Shown: piece after piece, positions 55,807 through 64,000 of the stretch | How the letters are laid out: each line of letters starts with the position of its first letter | Position numbering within the stretch: the first letter of the stretch is position 1 | Assembly (NCBI RefSeq): GCF_003327285.1 | Contig: NZ_KZ848474.1 | Span: 434,001 to 498,000, forward strand | From: Microbacterium sorbitolivorans | Lineage (GTDB): Bacteria; Actinomycetota; Actinomycetes; Actinomycetales; Microbacteriaceae | DNA: 64,000 nucleotides | Direction of reading: 5' to 3' | Notes under the pieces: model-generated | Seen by the model: only the letters and a program-made list of their open reading frames with translations | Told to the model about the DNA's origin: nothing | The model's database searches: none | Made by a program: the position numbers and the translations under genes

Positions 55807-56601
55807 ATGGCTGACGCCGCACAGGGTCCCCAGCTTCAGGAGTGGGACGAGAAGATTCTGCCCGGCCGTTTCGACGGCAAGACGATCATCGTGACGGGCG
55901 CCGGCAGCGGCATCGGTCGCGCGACGGCCAGTCGTATCGCCCGCGAGGGCGGTCGCGTGATCGCCGTCGACATGAACGAGAAGGGCCTCGGCGAGTTCGC
56001 GGCCGAGCACACCGATCAGCAGATCGTCACGGTCACCGCCAACATCACCGACGACGCCGCGATCGCGCAGATCGTCGAGGCGGCCGGCGAGCAGATCGAT
56101 GGTCTCGCCAACGTCGCCGGAATCATGGACCGCATGCAGCCCGCGCACGAGATCGAGCAGGACCTGTGGGATCGGGTGTTCGCGGTCAACGTCACCGGAT
56201 CCTTCAAGCTCATGAAGGCCGTCATCCCCGGCATGCTCGAGCGCGGCGCCGGAAACATCGTGAACGTCGCGAGCGAGGCGGGGCTCCGCGGATCCGCCGC
56301 CGGTACGGCATATACGGCGTCAAAACATGCCGTTGTCGGCATGACCAAGAGTTCCGCGTATCTCTACGCCCTCAAGGGCCTGCGGGTCAACGCCGTCGCC
56401 CCCGGAGCCGTCGCCACCGGAATCGAGAGCAGCTTCGCGTCGGCGCTCGGCGCAGAGCGGATCCAGCGCGGCATGGCCGCGATCCCCTCGATCGCGCAGG
56501 CGACGCAGCTCGCCGCGAGCATCTCGTTCCTGCTGAGCGACGACTCGACGAACCTCAACGGCGTCATCCTCCCCTCGGACGGCGGCTGGTCGGCGGCGTA
56601 A
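55807..56601 (+). CDS. Short-chain dehydrogenase/reductase
   Basis: A 264-aa NAD(P)-dependent oxidoreductase of the classical SDR type. The cofactor motif is [12 protein letters not shown], the catalytic motif is YTASK ([11 protein letters not shown]), and a conserved Ser lies before it in VNVASEAG. The N-terminal 25 residues extend beyond a minimal SDR. The ATG at 55807 has AAGGAAGGGAAAA upstream. The substrate is unknown. The neighbouring TetR suggests inducible expression. Confidence 0.93.
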   Translation: MADAAQGPQLQEWDEKILPGRFDGKTIIVTGAGSGIGRATASRIAREGGRVIAVDMNEKGLGEFAAEHTDQQIVTVTANITDDAAIAQIVEAAGEQIDGLANVAGIMDRMQPAHEIEQDLWDRVFAVNVTGSFKLMKAVIPGMLERGAGNIVNVASEAGLRGSAAGTAYTASKHAVVGMTKSSAYLYALKGLRVNAVAPGAVATGIESSFASALGAERIQRGMAAIPSIAQATQLAASISFLLSDDSTNLNGVILPSDGGWSAA

Positions 56602-56608
56602 CCCCGAA

Positions 56609-56790
56609 GCGTGTCCCACTTTGTGCGGGAATAGCCCCGTCATTCCCGCACAAAGTGGGACACACCCCGAGGCGTGTCCCAGTTGTGGCGGGAATAGCCC
56701 TCTCATTCCCGCACTAAGTGGGACATGCCCCAACCCGTGTCCCAGTTGTGGCGGGAATAGCCCCGTCATTCCCGCACAAACTGGGACATG
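56609..56790. repeat. Palindromic 63-bp repeat array 5 (three units)
   Basis: Same unit family, beginning 8 bases after the SDR stop. The first unit has nearly perfect arms GTGTCCCACTTTGTGCGGGAAT and its inverse. It ends about 45 bases before pcnA. Confidence 0.92.
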
Positions 56791-56834
56791 CCCCAGGGGG
56801 TCTCCCCCCAGGCATCGCCATTACCCTGGGAATC

Positions 56835-58262
56835 ATGCTCAATATGGCCGCCGGACTCGCCCGCCTCGGTGACCTCGCGCAGCACCCGGTCGTCGCAACC
56901 CTCGCGAAGGCCTTCGCCGATGCCGGTCGCGATCTCGCGGTTGTCGGCGGGCCCGTGCGCGATGCTCTCCTCGGCCGGGCGACGCACGACCTCGACTTCA
57001 CGACCGACGCTCAGCCCGACGAGATCCTCGCGATCGTCACGCCGGTGTCGTCGACGCAGTGGGACATCGGCCGCGCGTTCGGCACGATCGGGGCGCGCGT
57101 GCAGGGCGAGCAGGTCGAGATCACGACCTACCGCGCCGACAGCTACGACGGCGTCACGCGCAAGCCCGTCGTCGCGTTCGGCGACAGCCTCGAGGGCGAC
57201 CTCACGCGCCGCGACTTCACCGTCAACGCGATGGCGCTGCGCGTTCCCGAGGTGAGGCTCGTGGATCCGACGGGCGGGGTCGAGGATCTCGTCGCGGGGA
57301 TCCTGCGCACGCCGATCGACCCGGCCGTCAGCTTCGGCGACGACCCGCTGCGCATGCTGCGCGCGGCGCGCTTCGCGGCGCAGCTCGGCTTCGACGTCGA
57401 GGAGGGCACGCGCGCCGCGATCGAGAAGCTGCGCGGCACGCTCGAGATCGTCAGCGCCGAGCGCGTGCAGTCCGAGATCGTGCGCATGATGCAGACGACG
57501 GATCCGGTACGCGGCATCCGCGTGCTCGTCGATACGGGCCTGTCGGACGAGTTCCTGCCCGAGATCGCGGCGATGAAGCTCGAGGTCGACGAGCATCACC
57601 ACCACAAGGACGTCTTCGAGCACTCGCTCACGGTGCTACAGCAGGCGATCGACCTCGAGCGCCAGCGCCATCCGGACGCCGAGCCCGACGTGGCCCTGCG
57701 CATCGCGGCGCTGCTGCACGACATCGGCAAGCCCCGCACCCGCAAGCTCGAGCCGGGCGGCGCCGTGAGCTTCTACCACCACGACGTCGTCGGATCCCGC
57801 ATGGCGAAGAAGCGCCTGCAGAAGCTGAAGTTCGACACGGCGACGATCCAGACCGTCGGCAAGCTCATCGAGCTGCACCTGCGGTTCTTCGGCTACGCCG
57901 AGGGTGCCTGGACCGACTCGGCCGTGCGCCGCTACGTGCGCGACGCGGGCGACGAGCTCGAGCGCCTGCACATCCTCACGCGCGCCGACGTCACGACGCG
58001 CAATCAGCGCAAGGCCCGCCGTCTCGCGACCGCGTACGACGACATCGAGGCGCGCATCGCCGAGCTGCGCGAGCGCGAGGAGGTCGACGCGATCCGCCCC
58101 GACCTCGACGGCAACCAGATCCAGCAGGTGCTTGGCATCACGCCCGGCCCCGAGGTCGGCAAGGCCTACAAGTTTCTGCTCGAGCTGCGCCTCGACGAGG
58201 GCCCGCTGGGCGAGGAGGAGGCCGAGAAGCGCCTTCTGCTCTGGTGGTCGGAGCAGTCTTAA
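56835..58262 (+). CDS. pcnA: CCA tRNA nucleotidyltransferase
   Basis: A 475-aa enzyme that adds or repairs the tRNA 3' CCA end, class II type. The nucleotidyltransferase motif is VVGGPVRDALLGRATHDLDFTTDA, a RRDFTVNAMALR motif follows, and an HD domain (ALLHDIGKPRTRKL) lies in the second half, as in actinobacterial homologues. The ATG at 56835 lies 7 bases after TACCCT, a leaderless arrangement; a longer frame would start inside the repeat array. Confidence 0.96.
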   Translation: MLNMAAGLARLGDLAQHPVVATLAKAFADAGRDLAVVGGPVRDALLGRATHDLDFTTDAQPDEILAIVTPVSSTQWDIGRAFGTIGARVQGEQVEITTYRADSYDGVTRKPVVAFGDSLEGDLTRRDFTVNAMALRVPEVRLVDPTGGVEDLVAGILRTPIDPAVSFGDDPLRMLRAARFAAQLGFDVEEGTRAAIEKLRGTLEIVSAERVQSEIVRMMQTTDPVRGIRVLVDTGLSDEFLPEIAAMKLEVDEHHHHKDVFEHSLTVLQQAIDLERQRHPDAEPDVALRIAALLHDIGKPRTRKLEPGGAVSFYHHDVVGSRMAKKRLQKLKFDTATIQTVGKLIELHLRFFGYAEGAWTDSAVRRYVRDAGDELERLHILTRADVTTRNQRKARRLATAYDDIEARIAELREREEVDAIRPDLDGNQIQQVLGITPGPEVGKAYKFLLELRLDEGPLGEEEAEKRLLLWWSEQS

Positions 58263-58285
58263 CCTGCACCGTGTAGCGTCGACAC

Positions 58286-59455
58286 GTGCCTGATCGTCGA
58301 CCCCTCCGGATCCTTATGGGCTGCGACACGTTCGCGCCCAACATCAACGGCGCGGCGCGTTTCGCGGAGCGGCTCTCCGCCGGACTCGTGCAGCGCGGCC
58401 ACGCGGTGCACGTGAGCGCCCCCAATGTTCGCTATGCCCTCGAGAAGCCGCGCATCGAGAAGATCGAGGGCGAGGATCTCGTGCTGCACCGCCTGCCCTC
58501 GGTGCTGTGGATCGGCCACGAGTGGCTGCGCTTCATCTGGCCGTGGCGCTCGAAGCACTACGCCCGCAAGGTCCTCGACGAGGTGCGGCCCGACGTCGTG
58601 CACATCCAGTCGCACATCGTCATCGGCCGCGGCCTGACGCGCGAGGCGCGCAAGCGCGGCATTCCGGTGATCGCGACGAACCACACGATGGCCGAGAACA
58701 TTCTCGACTCGACGCGCCTGCCCGAGTGGGGCAACAAGCTCTTCGTGAAGCTCGCGTGGGACGACGCCCGCCGCACCTTCAACATGGTCTCGGCCCTCAC
58801 GACCCCGACGCGCAAGGCCGCCGACTTCCTCGAGACGACGCTCGGCATCTCGGGCGTGATCCCGATCAGCTGCGGCATCGACATGCACCAATACACCGCG
58901 GTTATCGGGCCGCGCGACGCGAAGCGCATCGTCTTCGTCGGCCGCCTGACGGCCGAGAAGCGGGTCGAGGATCTCGTGCGCGCGACCGCACGGATCCCGG
59001 ACGCGACCCTCGATCTCGTCGGCGACGGCGACCAGCGCGATGCGCTCGCGAAGCTCGCGGACGAGCTCGGGATCCGCGACCGCGTGGTCTTCCACGGTCG
59101 CGTGAGCGACGAGGAGCTGCGCGCGGCGCTCACGCGCGCGAGCGTATTCGCGATCGCGTCGATCGCCGAGCTGCAGTCGATCGCGACGATGGAGGCGATG
59201 GCCTCGGGGCTGCCGATCGTCGCGGCGGACGCCGTGGCCCTGCCGCACCTCGTGTCCGAGGGCGAGAACGGCTACCTCTTCGAGCCCGAGAACATCGACG
59301 AGCTCGTCGAGAAGCTCGACCGGGTTCTGGGCGCGGACGACGCCGCTTACGAGGCGATGCAGCGCGCGTCGCTCGAGATGGTCTCGGCCCACGACATCAC
59401 GCGCACCCTCGACACCTTCGAGGCGCTCTATCGGGGAGAGCAGATCCCGGCATGA
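58286..59455 (+). CDS. Glycosyltransferase family 4 (first of pair)
   Basis: A 389-aa GT-B fold glycosyltransferase of the GT4 group. The N-terminal half starts LRILMGCDTFAPNINGAARF. The donor-binding half has IVFVGRLTAEKRVEDLVRA, and an E-x7-E-like segment (ASIAELQSIATMEAMASGLP) is typical of retaining GT4 enzymes. The GTG at 58286 stands 6 bases after TAGCGT (58274-58279). It overlaps the second glycosyltransferase by 4 bases. The acceptor is unknown; phosphatidylinositol mannosides or other glycolipids are possible. Confidence 0.92.
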   Translation: MPDRRPLRILMGCDTFAPNINGAARFAERLSAGLVQRGHAVHVSAPNVRYALEKPRIEKIEGEDLVLHRLPSVLWIGHEWLRFIWPWRSKHYARKVLDEVRPDVVHIQSHIVIGRGLTREARKRGIPVIATNHTMAENILDSTRLPEWGNKLFVKLAWDDARRTFNMVSALTTPTRKAADFLETTLGISGVIPISCGIDMHQYTAVIGPRDAKRIVFVGRLTAEKRVEDLVRATARIPDATLDLVGDGDQRDALAKLADELGIRDRVVFHGRVSDEELRAALTRASVFAIASIAELQSIATMEAMASGLPIVAADAVALPHLVSEGENGYLFEPENIDELVEKLDRVLGADDAAYEAMQRASLEMVSAHDITRTLDTFEALYRGEQIPA

Positions 59456-60660
59456 TCCGCCCGCTGCACGTCGTCATGTTCGGCGACCAGCACCCCGCCA
59501 CAAGCGGCGGAGCGCAGGTCGCGATGCGTCTGCAGATGAAGTACCTCGAGCGTGCCGGCCATGCCGTCACGATCGTGTCGCCGCGGCGGCATGGGTTCAA
59601 CCAGCAACATATGCCGGGCAACGTATGTGTCGATGTGCCGGCGATCGGGGTGCCGCCGGACTGGGAATACTCGGCCGTTTGGCCCGGGAAGACGGTCGAA
59701 CGCGCGGTCGATCGCGGCGTCGTGCGCCGCACGACCCACGACGGCCTGCCGCTGCCCGACCTCGTGCACGTGCAGGCCGACTACTGGGGCGCGTTCCTCG
59801 GCTACCGCTTCGCCGAGCGGGCGCGGATCCCCGTCGTTCACACGATGCACAACCGTGTCGACGCCGGCATCGCCGCGACCGCGCCGTTCCCGCGCGCCGT
59901 GCTCGCGGCGATCAACCTGTGGCGCCGCATCGAGCTCCCCGGATCCGGTGGCGGCTGGGACGGTTGGGCCCACCTCCGCGGGCTCGCCTCGGGGGCCGCC
60001 GCGGTGACGGCGCCGTCGTCGCACTTCGCCCGCCGCCTCGAGGAGCACGGCGTCGCGCGGAGCGTCCACGTCGTGTGGAACGGCATCGACGACGACCAGC
60101 TCGCGCGCCTCGGCGGATCCGCGCCCTCGGGTGCCCTCGTCTGGGTCGGACGCATGAGCCCCGAGAAACGCCTCATGCCGTTCCTCGAGGCGTATGCCGA
60201 GAGCGGCATACGCCTGCCGGTGGAGATCATCGGTAGCGGATTCCAGCGCGACGAGGCCGAGCGCTTCGCCCGCGACTGCGGGCTTCGCGACCGGGTCATC
60301 TTCCGTGGGCGCATGTCGTACGGCGATACCCTCGCCCGCATCGCGTCGGCGACGGCGCTCGTGCAGACGTCGATCGACTTCGAGGCCCAGGGCATGACGC
60401 CCTTCGAGGCCGCGCAGCTCGGCACGCCCTCGGTCATCAGCGACCCCGATATCGCCGACGAGATGGGCGGCGGCATCTGGCGCGTCGAGCATGCCGACAG
60501 CGAGCGTGGCCGGATCGCGGCCCTCGCCCACGCGCTCCGCGCCGTCGAGCGCGATGCGGCCCGCGGATCCGTGCCCGAACCCACCGAGAAGGTGCGTCGC
60601 GAGTTCCTGCAATCGTCGCGCACGGCGGCCATGCTCGAGGTCTACCGCTCCGTGCTCTGA
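59452..60660 (+). CDS. Glycosyltransferase family 4 (second of pair)
   Basis: A 402-aa GT4-like enzyme. The N-terminal part begins MIRPLHVVMFGDQHPATSGGAQ, and the C-terminal part has LVWVGRMSPEKRLMPFLEAY and FEAQGMTPFEAAQLGTPSV. The ATG at 59452 overlaps the stop of the first glycosyltransferase, so the two probably act in one pathway. It ends 6 bases before the convergent export-protein stop. Confidence 0.92.
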   Translation: MIRPLHVVMFGDQHPATSGGAQVAMRLQMKYLERAGHAVTIVSPRRHGFNQQHMPGNVCVDVPAIGVPPDWEYSAVWPGKTVERAVDRGVVRRTTHDGLPLPDLVHVQADYWGAFLGYRFAERARIPVVHTMHNRVDAGIAATAPFPRAVLAAINLWRRIELPGSGGGWDGWAHLRGLASGAAAVTAPSSHFARRLEEHGVARSVHVVWNGIDDDQLARLGGSAPSGALVWVGRMSPEKRLMPFLEAYAESGIRLPVEIIGSGFQRDEAERFARDCGLRDRVIFRGRMSYGDTLARIASATALVQTSIDFEAQGMTPFEAAQLGTPSVISDPDIADEMGGGIWRVEHADSERGRIAALAHALRAVERDAARGSVPEPTEKVRREFLQSSRTAAMLEVYRSVL

Positions 60661-60666
60661 GGGCGA

Positions 60667-61182
60667 CTACTGCGCGACCGAGATCACGCCGGTGATGACG
60701 AGGGTGACCGCCGTCGTCCACAGCGCAATCGCGAGGCCCTGCCAAAAGAGAATCCGAGCGCGCGTCACACCGGCGGCCGCGAGCATCGTGGCCGTGAACT
60801 GGGTGGGGAGGAGCAGCGGGCCGAGCAGGCTCACACCCGGGACGCCGTAGCGAACGAGCGCGCGCTGGAACTTTTCCTTGCGGGGCGACACCGGCTCGGG
60901 CGCGGGAACGGATCCGCCGCCAACGGTGACCGCCGCCGCGCGACGCTCGATGATCGCGCGGCGCGTGCCCGCACCGAGCACGACGAGGATCGCGACGCAG
61001 GCGAAGTTGCCGATCGCGGCGGCGAAGGCGGCAATGACGGGGTTGAGGCCGCCGATCACGCCGATCGCGGCGGCCCCCTCGCCCTCGACGAAGGGCACGG
61101 CGCCGGCGAGCGCCACGATGAGCGGCTGCACGAGTTCGGGAACGCGAGAAACGAGGTCCTGGAAGGTGGCGATGAGGTTCAT
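60667..61182 (-). CDS. Putative small multidrug export protein family member
   Basis: A 171-aa membrane protein with about four membrane segments. The Sm_multidrug_ex-like motif PFVEGEGAAAIGVIGGLNP lies near residue 30, and a conserved LGPLLLPTQFTATMLAAAGV helix lies near the end. The name of the family comes from early predictions; transport activity has not been well established. It is convergent with the glycosyltransferases and divergent from the two-component genes. Confidence 0.8.
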   Translation of the reverse strand: MNLIATFQDLVSRVPELVQPLIVALAGAVPFVEGEGAAAIGVIGGLNPVIAAFAAAIGNFACVAILVVLGAGTRRAIIERRAAAVTVGGGSVPAPEPVSPRKEKFQRALVRYGVPGVSLLGPLLLPTQFTATMLAAAGVTRARILFWQGLAIALWTTAVTLVITGVISVAQ

Positions 61183-61337
61183 GATGCTGCTCCTGGTCGG
61201 CGGTGCGGGCTATCCCGCGGTGTATGACTCCAGTCCACCTGGCCTCCGCGGCCCGCGACAGTGTCGCGCTGTCACCCGATGCGGGGAGGTCTTCACGCGC
61301 CTCCCGTGACATGTGTCATGCGCATACGCTGGGGTGC

Positions 61338-62519
61338 GTGCGTAACAAACCCCATCCCCGCCGTCGCGGGTCATTCGAGCTGGCCCGGGGTATCTGGGCG
61401 ACGTGGTGGTACACCGTCTCGGCGGTGCTCCTGTTCGAGGTGTTTCTCATCGCGGCATGGGCGAGCGCATGGGGCACTCCGGCCGGCGCTACCGAGGTCG
61501 ATCCGATCGCCCTCATCCTGGGTGTGGTGTGGCTCGCCGCCACATTCTGGATCCTTACCGCCTACCGACGCCGCGAGGAACAGGGTCCGCTCCTGCCGCG
61601 CCGATACCTTCCCGCCCTTGCGGTCTGCGCCGCCGTTGCCGTGGCGATGCTGATCACAACGGGGAGCTGGCTCGCGGGCGCCGCGTTCGCGCTCCAGCCC
61701 CTCGTGATTCTCAACTGGCCGCGCGGCGTGCGACTGCGGGTGGTGGTTGCCGCGACTGCGGTGCTCCTCGCGGTCGCCTTCATCGAGCGGGCGAATGCGG
61801 CGACCTCGCTGGATCCCGCGGCGTGGGCGGTGGGCGCGACTTTCTCGGTCATCCTGCCGCTGGCCAGCGTCACGTCGCTGTGGTGGTGGGATGTGCTTGT
61901 CGCGTTTGATCGGGCGAGGGGCGTCGAATCGCGCCTCGCGGCGACCCAGGAGCGTCTGCGCGTGGCGACCGATGTGCACGACCTGCAGGGGCATCACCTG
62001 CAGGTGATCGCGCTGCAGCTCGAGCTCGCCGAGAAGCTCATGGGGCGGGATCCGGACGCGGCGCTCGAGCAGATCCGGGCGGCGCGCGTGAGCGTGGGGG
62101 AGGCGACGCAGGGCACGAGGGACCTGGCGACCCGATTCCGCACGGTGCCGCTATCGGACGAGATCGCGAATGCCCGCGATCTGCTGCAGGCGGCGGGGAT
62201 CGCGGCGACCGCCGACGCACCGGTCGATGCGGACGGGGCACCCGCCGATGTGCTCGGGCCCGTCATCCGCGAGACCACGACGAACGTGCTGAAGCACGGC
62301 GGCGGACGGCGTGCGCGTCTCGCGCTCGAGGCGAGGCCCGACGGCTGGCGCTACGAGATCGTCAACGATCGCACGGGAGACGACGCGGACGGCGCCGATG
62401 GATCCGGCCTGGAGGGGATCGGCCGCCGTGTCGCGGAGGCGGGCGGCACCCTCGACGTTCGTCGAGACGCGCACGAGTTCGCCGTCGTGGTGCGAGTGCC
62501 GGGGGAGCAGGAACGATGA
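61338..62519 (+). CDS. Sensor histidine kinase (HisKA_3/DesK type)
   Basis: A 393-aa kinase. About five membrane segments fill residues 20-190. The phosphoacceptor His lies in ATDVHDLQGHHLQVIALQLE, and the HATPase domain follows with the N-box RETTTNVLKHG and G-box DGSGLEGIGRRV. The GTG at 61338 stands 7 bases after TACGCT, a leaderless arrangement; upstream frames are not supported. The gene overlaps the response regulator by 4 bases. The membrane-embedded sensor may perceive lipid or envelope state. Confidence 0.9.
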   Translation: MRNKPHPRRRGSFELARGIWATWWYTVSAVLLFEVFLIAAWASAWGTPAGATEVDPIALILGVVWLAATFWILTAYRRREEQGPLLPRRYLPALAVCAAVAVAMLITTGSWLAGAAFALQPLVILNWPRGVRLRVVVAATAVLLAVAFIERANAATSLDPAAWAVGATFSVILPLASVTSLWWWDVLVAFDRARGVESRLAATQERLRVATDVHDLQGHHLQVIALQLELAEKLMGRDPDAALEQIRAARVSVGEATQGTRDLATRFRTVPLSDEIANARDLLQAAGIAATADAPVDADGAPADVLGPVIRETTTNVLKHGGGRRARLALEARPDGWRYEIVNDRTGDDADGADGSGLEGIGRRVAEAGGTLDVRRDAHEFAVVVRVPGEQER

Positions 62520-63118
62520 TTCGCGTATTGCTGGCTGATGACGAGGTCATGATTCGATCGGCGCTCGCCGCGCTGCTGCGCCTTGAGGATGACATCGATG
62601 TCGTCGCCGAGTGCGCCGACGGCACCGAGGCGATCGCCAGGGCCGTCGAGCTCGAGCCCGACGTGTGCGTGCTCGATCTCGAGATGCCGGGCGCCGACGG
62701 CGTCGACGTCGCGGCGCAGCTGAGCCGCCGCATCGCGTCGCGTTTCGTCGTCGTCACGCGTCACGCGCGCCCCGGCGTGCTGCGGCGCGCCCTGTCTTCG
62801 GGGGTGGCGGGCTTCCTTCCCAAGTCGCGCGGCGCCGACGAGGTCGCGCAGGTCGTGCGGAAGGTCGCTGCGGGCGGCCGCTATGTGGATCCGGAGATCG
62901 CGGCGGACGCCCTGACGGATGAGCGCTGCCCGCTCACGCCCCGAGAGCTCGACGTGCTGCGCGTCGGCCGTCGCGGCGAGACGACCGGTCAGATCGCCCG
63001 CACGCTCTCGCTCGCGCCCGGCACCGTGCGCAACCACGTCTCGGTGGTGCTCGGCAAGCTCGGCGTCGAGACCCGCCAGCAGGCGGTGTTGCTCGCGGAA
63101 GAAAAGGGCTGGATCTAA
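62516..63118 (+). CDS. Response regulator, NarL/LuxR family
   Basis: A 200-aa regulator, partner of the kinase encoded just before (4-base overlap). The receiver domain has the acidic pair DD at 8-9, the phosphoacceptor Asp54 in VLDLEMPG, and Lys in FLPKSRGAD. The C-terminal LuxR-type helix-turn-helix is LTPRELDVLRVG...IARTLSLAPGTVRNHVSVVL. Its targets are unknown. Confidence 0.94.
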   Translation: MIRVLLADDEVMIRSALAALLRLEDDIDVVAECADGTEAIARAVELEPDVCVLDLEMPGADGVDVAAQLSRRIASRFVVVTRHARPGVLRRALSSGVAGFLPKSRGADEVAQVVRKVAAGGRYVDPEIAADALTDERCPLTPRELDVLRVGRRGETTGQIARTLSLAPGTVRNHVSVVLGKLGVETRQQAVLLAEEKGWI

Positions 63119-63142
63119 CACTGACACCTCGCGGGTGCTAAA

Positions 63143-63163
63143 CTTGAGTCAACCCTACTCAAG
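63143..63163 (+). promoter_or_regulatory. HAIR element (HspR operator) upstream of clpB
   Basis: CTTGAGT-N7-ACTCAAG matches the HspR-associated inverted repeat exactly. It lies 23 bases before the clpB ATG. This implies heat-shock control by HspR, whose gene is outside the window. Confidence 0.92.
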
Positions 63164-63186
63164 TTTGATCACCCAGGAGGTAAAAC

Positions 63187-64000
63187 ATGGCGGCACAAGA
63201 AGAAGAGCAGAAGAGCGCACTCGAGCAGTTCGGCATCAACCTCACCGAGCGTGCCCGCAGCGGCAAGCTCGATCCGGTGATCGGACGCGATAGCGAGATC
63301 CGCCGCGTGAGCCAGGTGCTGACCCGTCGCACGAAGAACAATCCCGTGCTGATCGGTGAGCCCGGCGTCGGCAAGACCGCCGTCGTCGAGGGCCTCGCAC
63401 AGCGCATCGTCGCGGGCGACGTCGCCGAGTCACTGAAGGGCAAGGAGCTCATCGCGCTCGACATCTCGGCGCTCGTGGCCGGCGCGATGTACCGCGGCCA
63501 GTTCGAGGAGCGCCTGAAGAGCGTGCTGCAGGAGATCACCGAGTCGGAGGGGCGCGTCGTCACCTTCATCGACGAGCTGCACGTGCTCATGGGGGCGGGC
63601 GGCGGCGAGGGATCCGTCGCGGCCGCGAACATGCTGAAGCCCATGCTGGCGCGCGGCGAGCTGCGCCTCATCGGCGCGACCACGCTCAACGAGTACCGCG
63701 AGTTCATCGAGAAGGACGCGGCGCTCGAGCGTCGTTTCCAGCAGGTGTACGTGGGGGAGCCGACGGTCGAGGACACCATCGCGATCCTCCGCGGCCTCAA
63801 GCAGCGCTACGAGGCGCACCACAAGGTGTCGATCGCCGATGGCGCCCTCATCGCCGCGGCCTCGCTCTCGCACCGCTACATCCCGAGCCGGCAGCTGCCC
63901 GACAAGGCCATCGACCTGATCGACGAGGCCGCGAGCCGCCTGCGCATGGAGATCGACTCGGCGCCGCTCGAGATCGATGAGCTGCGCCGCCACGTCGACC
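63187..64000 (+). CDS. clpB: Chaperone ClpB-like AAA+ protein (5' part, runs off window)
   Basis: The first 271 codons of a ClpB-type disaggregase. The ATG at 63187 follows AGGAGG. After only about 10 residues it enters the first AAA+ module: Walker [10 protein letters not shown] and Walker [12 protein letters not shown], with an arginine-finger region [10 protein letters not shown]. The usual N-terminal Clp domain of about 150 residues is missing; actinobacterial homologues with this start are known. [18 protein letters not shown] favours ClpB over ClpC. The HAIR operator upstream agrees. Confidence 0.9.
   Translation, partial: MAAQEEEQKSALEQFGINLTERARSGKLDPVIGRDSEIRRVSQVLTRRTKNNPVLIGEPGVGKTAVVEGLAQRIVAGDVAESLKGKELIALDISALVAGAMYRGQFEERLKSVLQEITESEGRVVTFIDELHVLMGAGGGEGSVAAANMLKPMLARGELRLIGATTLNEYREFIEKDAALERRFQQVYVGEPTVEDTIAILRGLKQRYEAHHKVSIADGALIAAASLSHRYIPSRQLPDKAIDLIDEAASRLRMEIDSAPLEIDELRRHVD

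Overview
The window spans the replication origin of a high-GC Gram-positive bacterium, most likely an actinobacterium of the family Microbacteriaceae. The evidence is the gene order dnaA-oriC-dnaN-recF-dciA-gyrB-gyrA on one strand with rpmH-rnpA-yidD-yidC-jag-rsmG and parAB on the other, a DUF6049 membrane protein, an N-domain-less ClpB behind an HspR (HAIR) operator, and many start codons lying 6-7 bases after a TAnnnT box (leaderless mRNAs). The species cannot be named from the sequence alone.

Layout. 1-8400 (minus strand): DNA replication genes around oriC (6483-6992). 8669-11720 (plus): ribosomal protein L34, RNase P protein, membrane insertion and rRNA methylation genes. 11781-13804: a small HTH gene plus Clp-N/SRPBCC operon and a flavin/PPOX protein. 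13805-19622: a centromere-like zone with at least nine near-perfect parS sites in mostly non-coding DNA, interrupted only by tipA-like, mepB-like and VOC genes. It also holds a decayed 116-125 bp tandem repeat. 19707-23375: parA, parB, a small hypothetical gene and an Eis-like acetyltransferase. 23430-24718: trxA and trxB.

24954-47455 is a carbohydrate-use block: an ABC importer with a GH42 beta-galactosidase; a very large secreted GH59-like protein; a DeoR/LacI-type regulator; a heparinase II/III-like protein; and an operon of DUF2264, a second ABC importer, YesL and a 2-hydroxyacid dehydrogenase. A GH3 beta-glucosidase and its TetR regulator close the block. The galactose released could feed galT-galK at 50904-53245. 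This block sits where murJ and sigM lie between trxB and the DUF6049 gene in M. tuberculosis and relatives, so the conserved linkage is broken here.

48303-64000: a lipoprotein, DUF6049, galTK, a methyltransferase, a TetR/SDR pair, pcnA (CCA-adding enzyme), two GT4 glycosyltransferases, a small export protein, a two-component system and the start of clpB.

Three sequence-level signals go beyond the gene list. (1) A family of 63-bp palindromic units in five short tandem arrays, each lying next to stop codons. (2) A dense parS field in unusually long non-coding DNA. (3) A marked excess of the hexamer GGATCC in coding DNA that almost disappears in the parS field.
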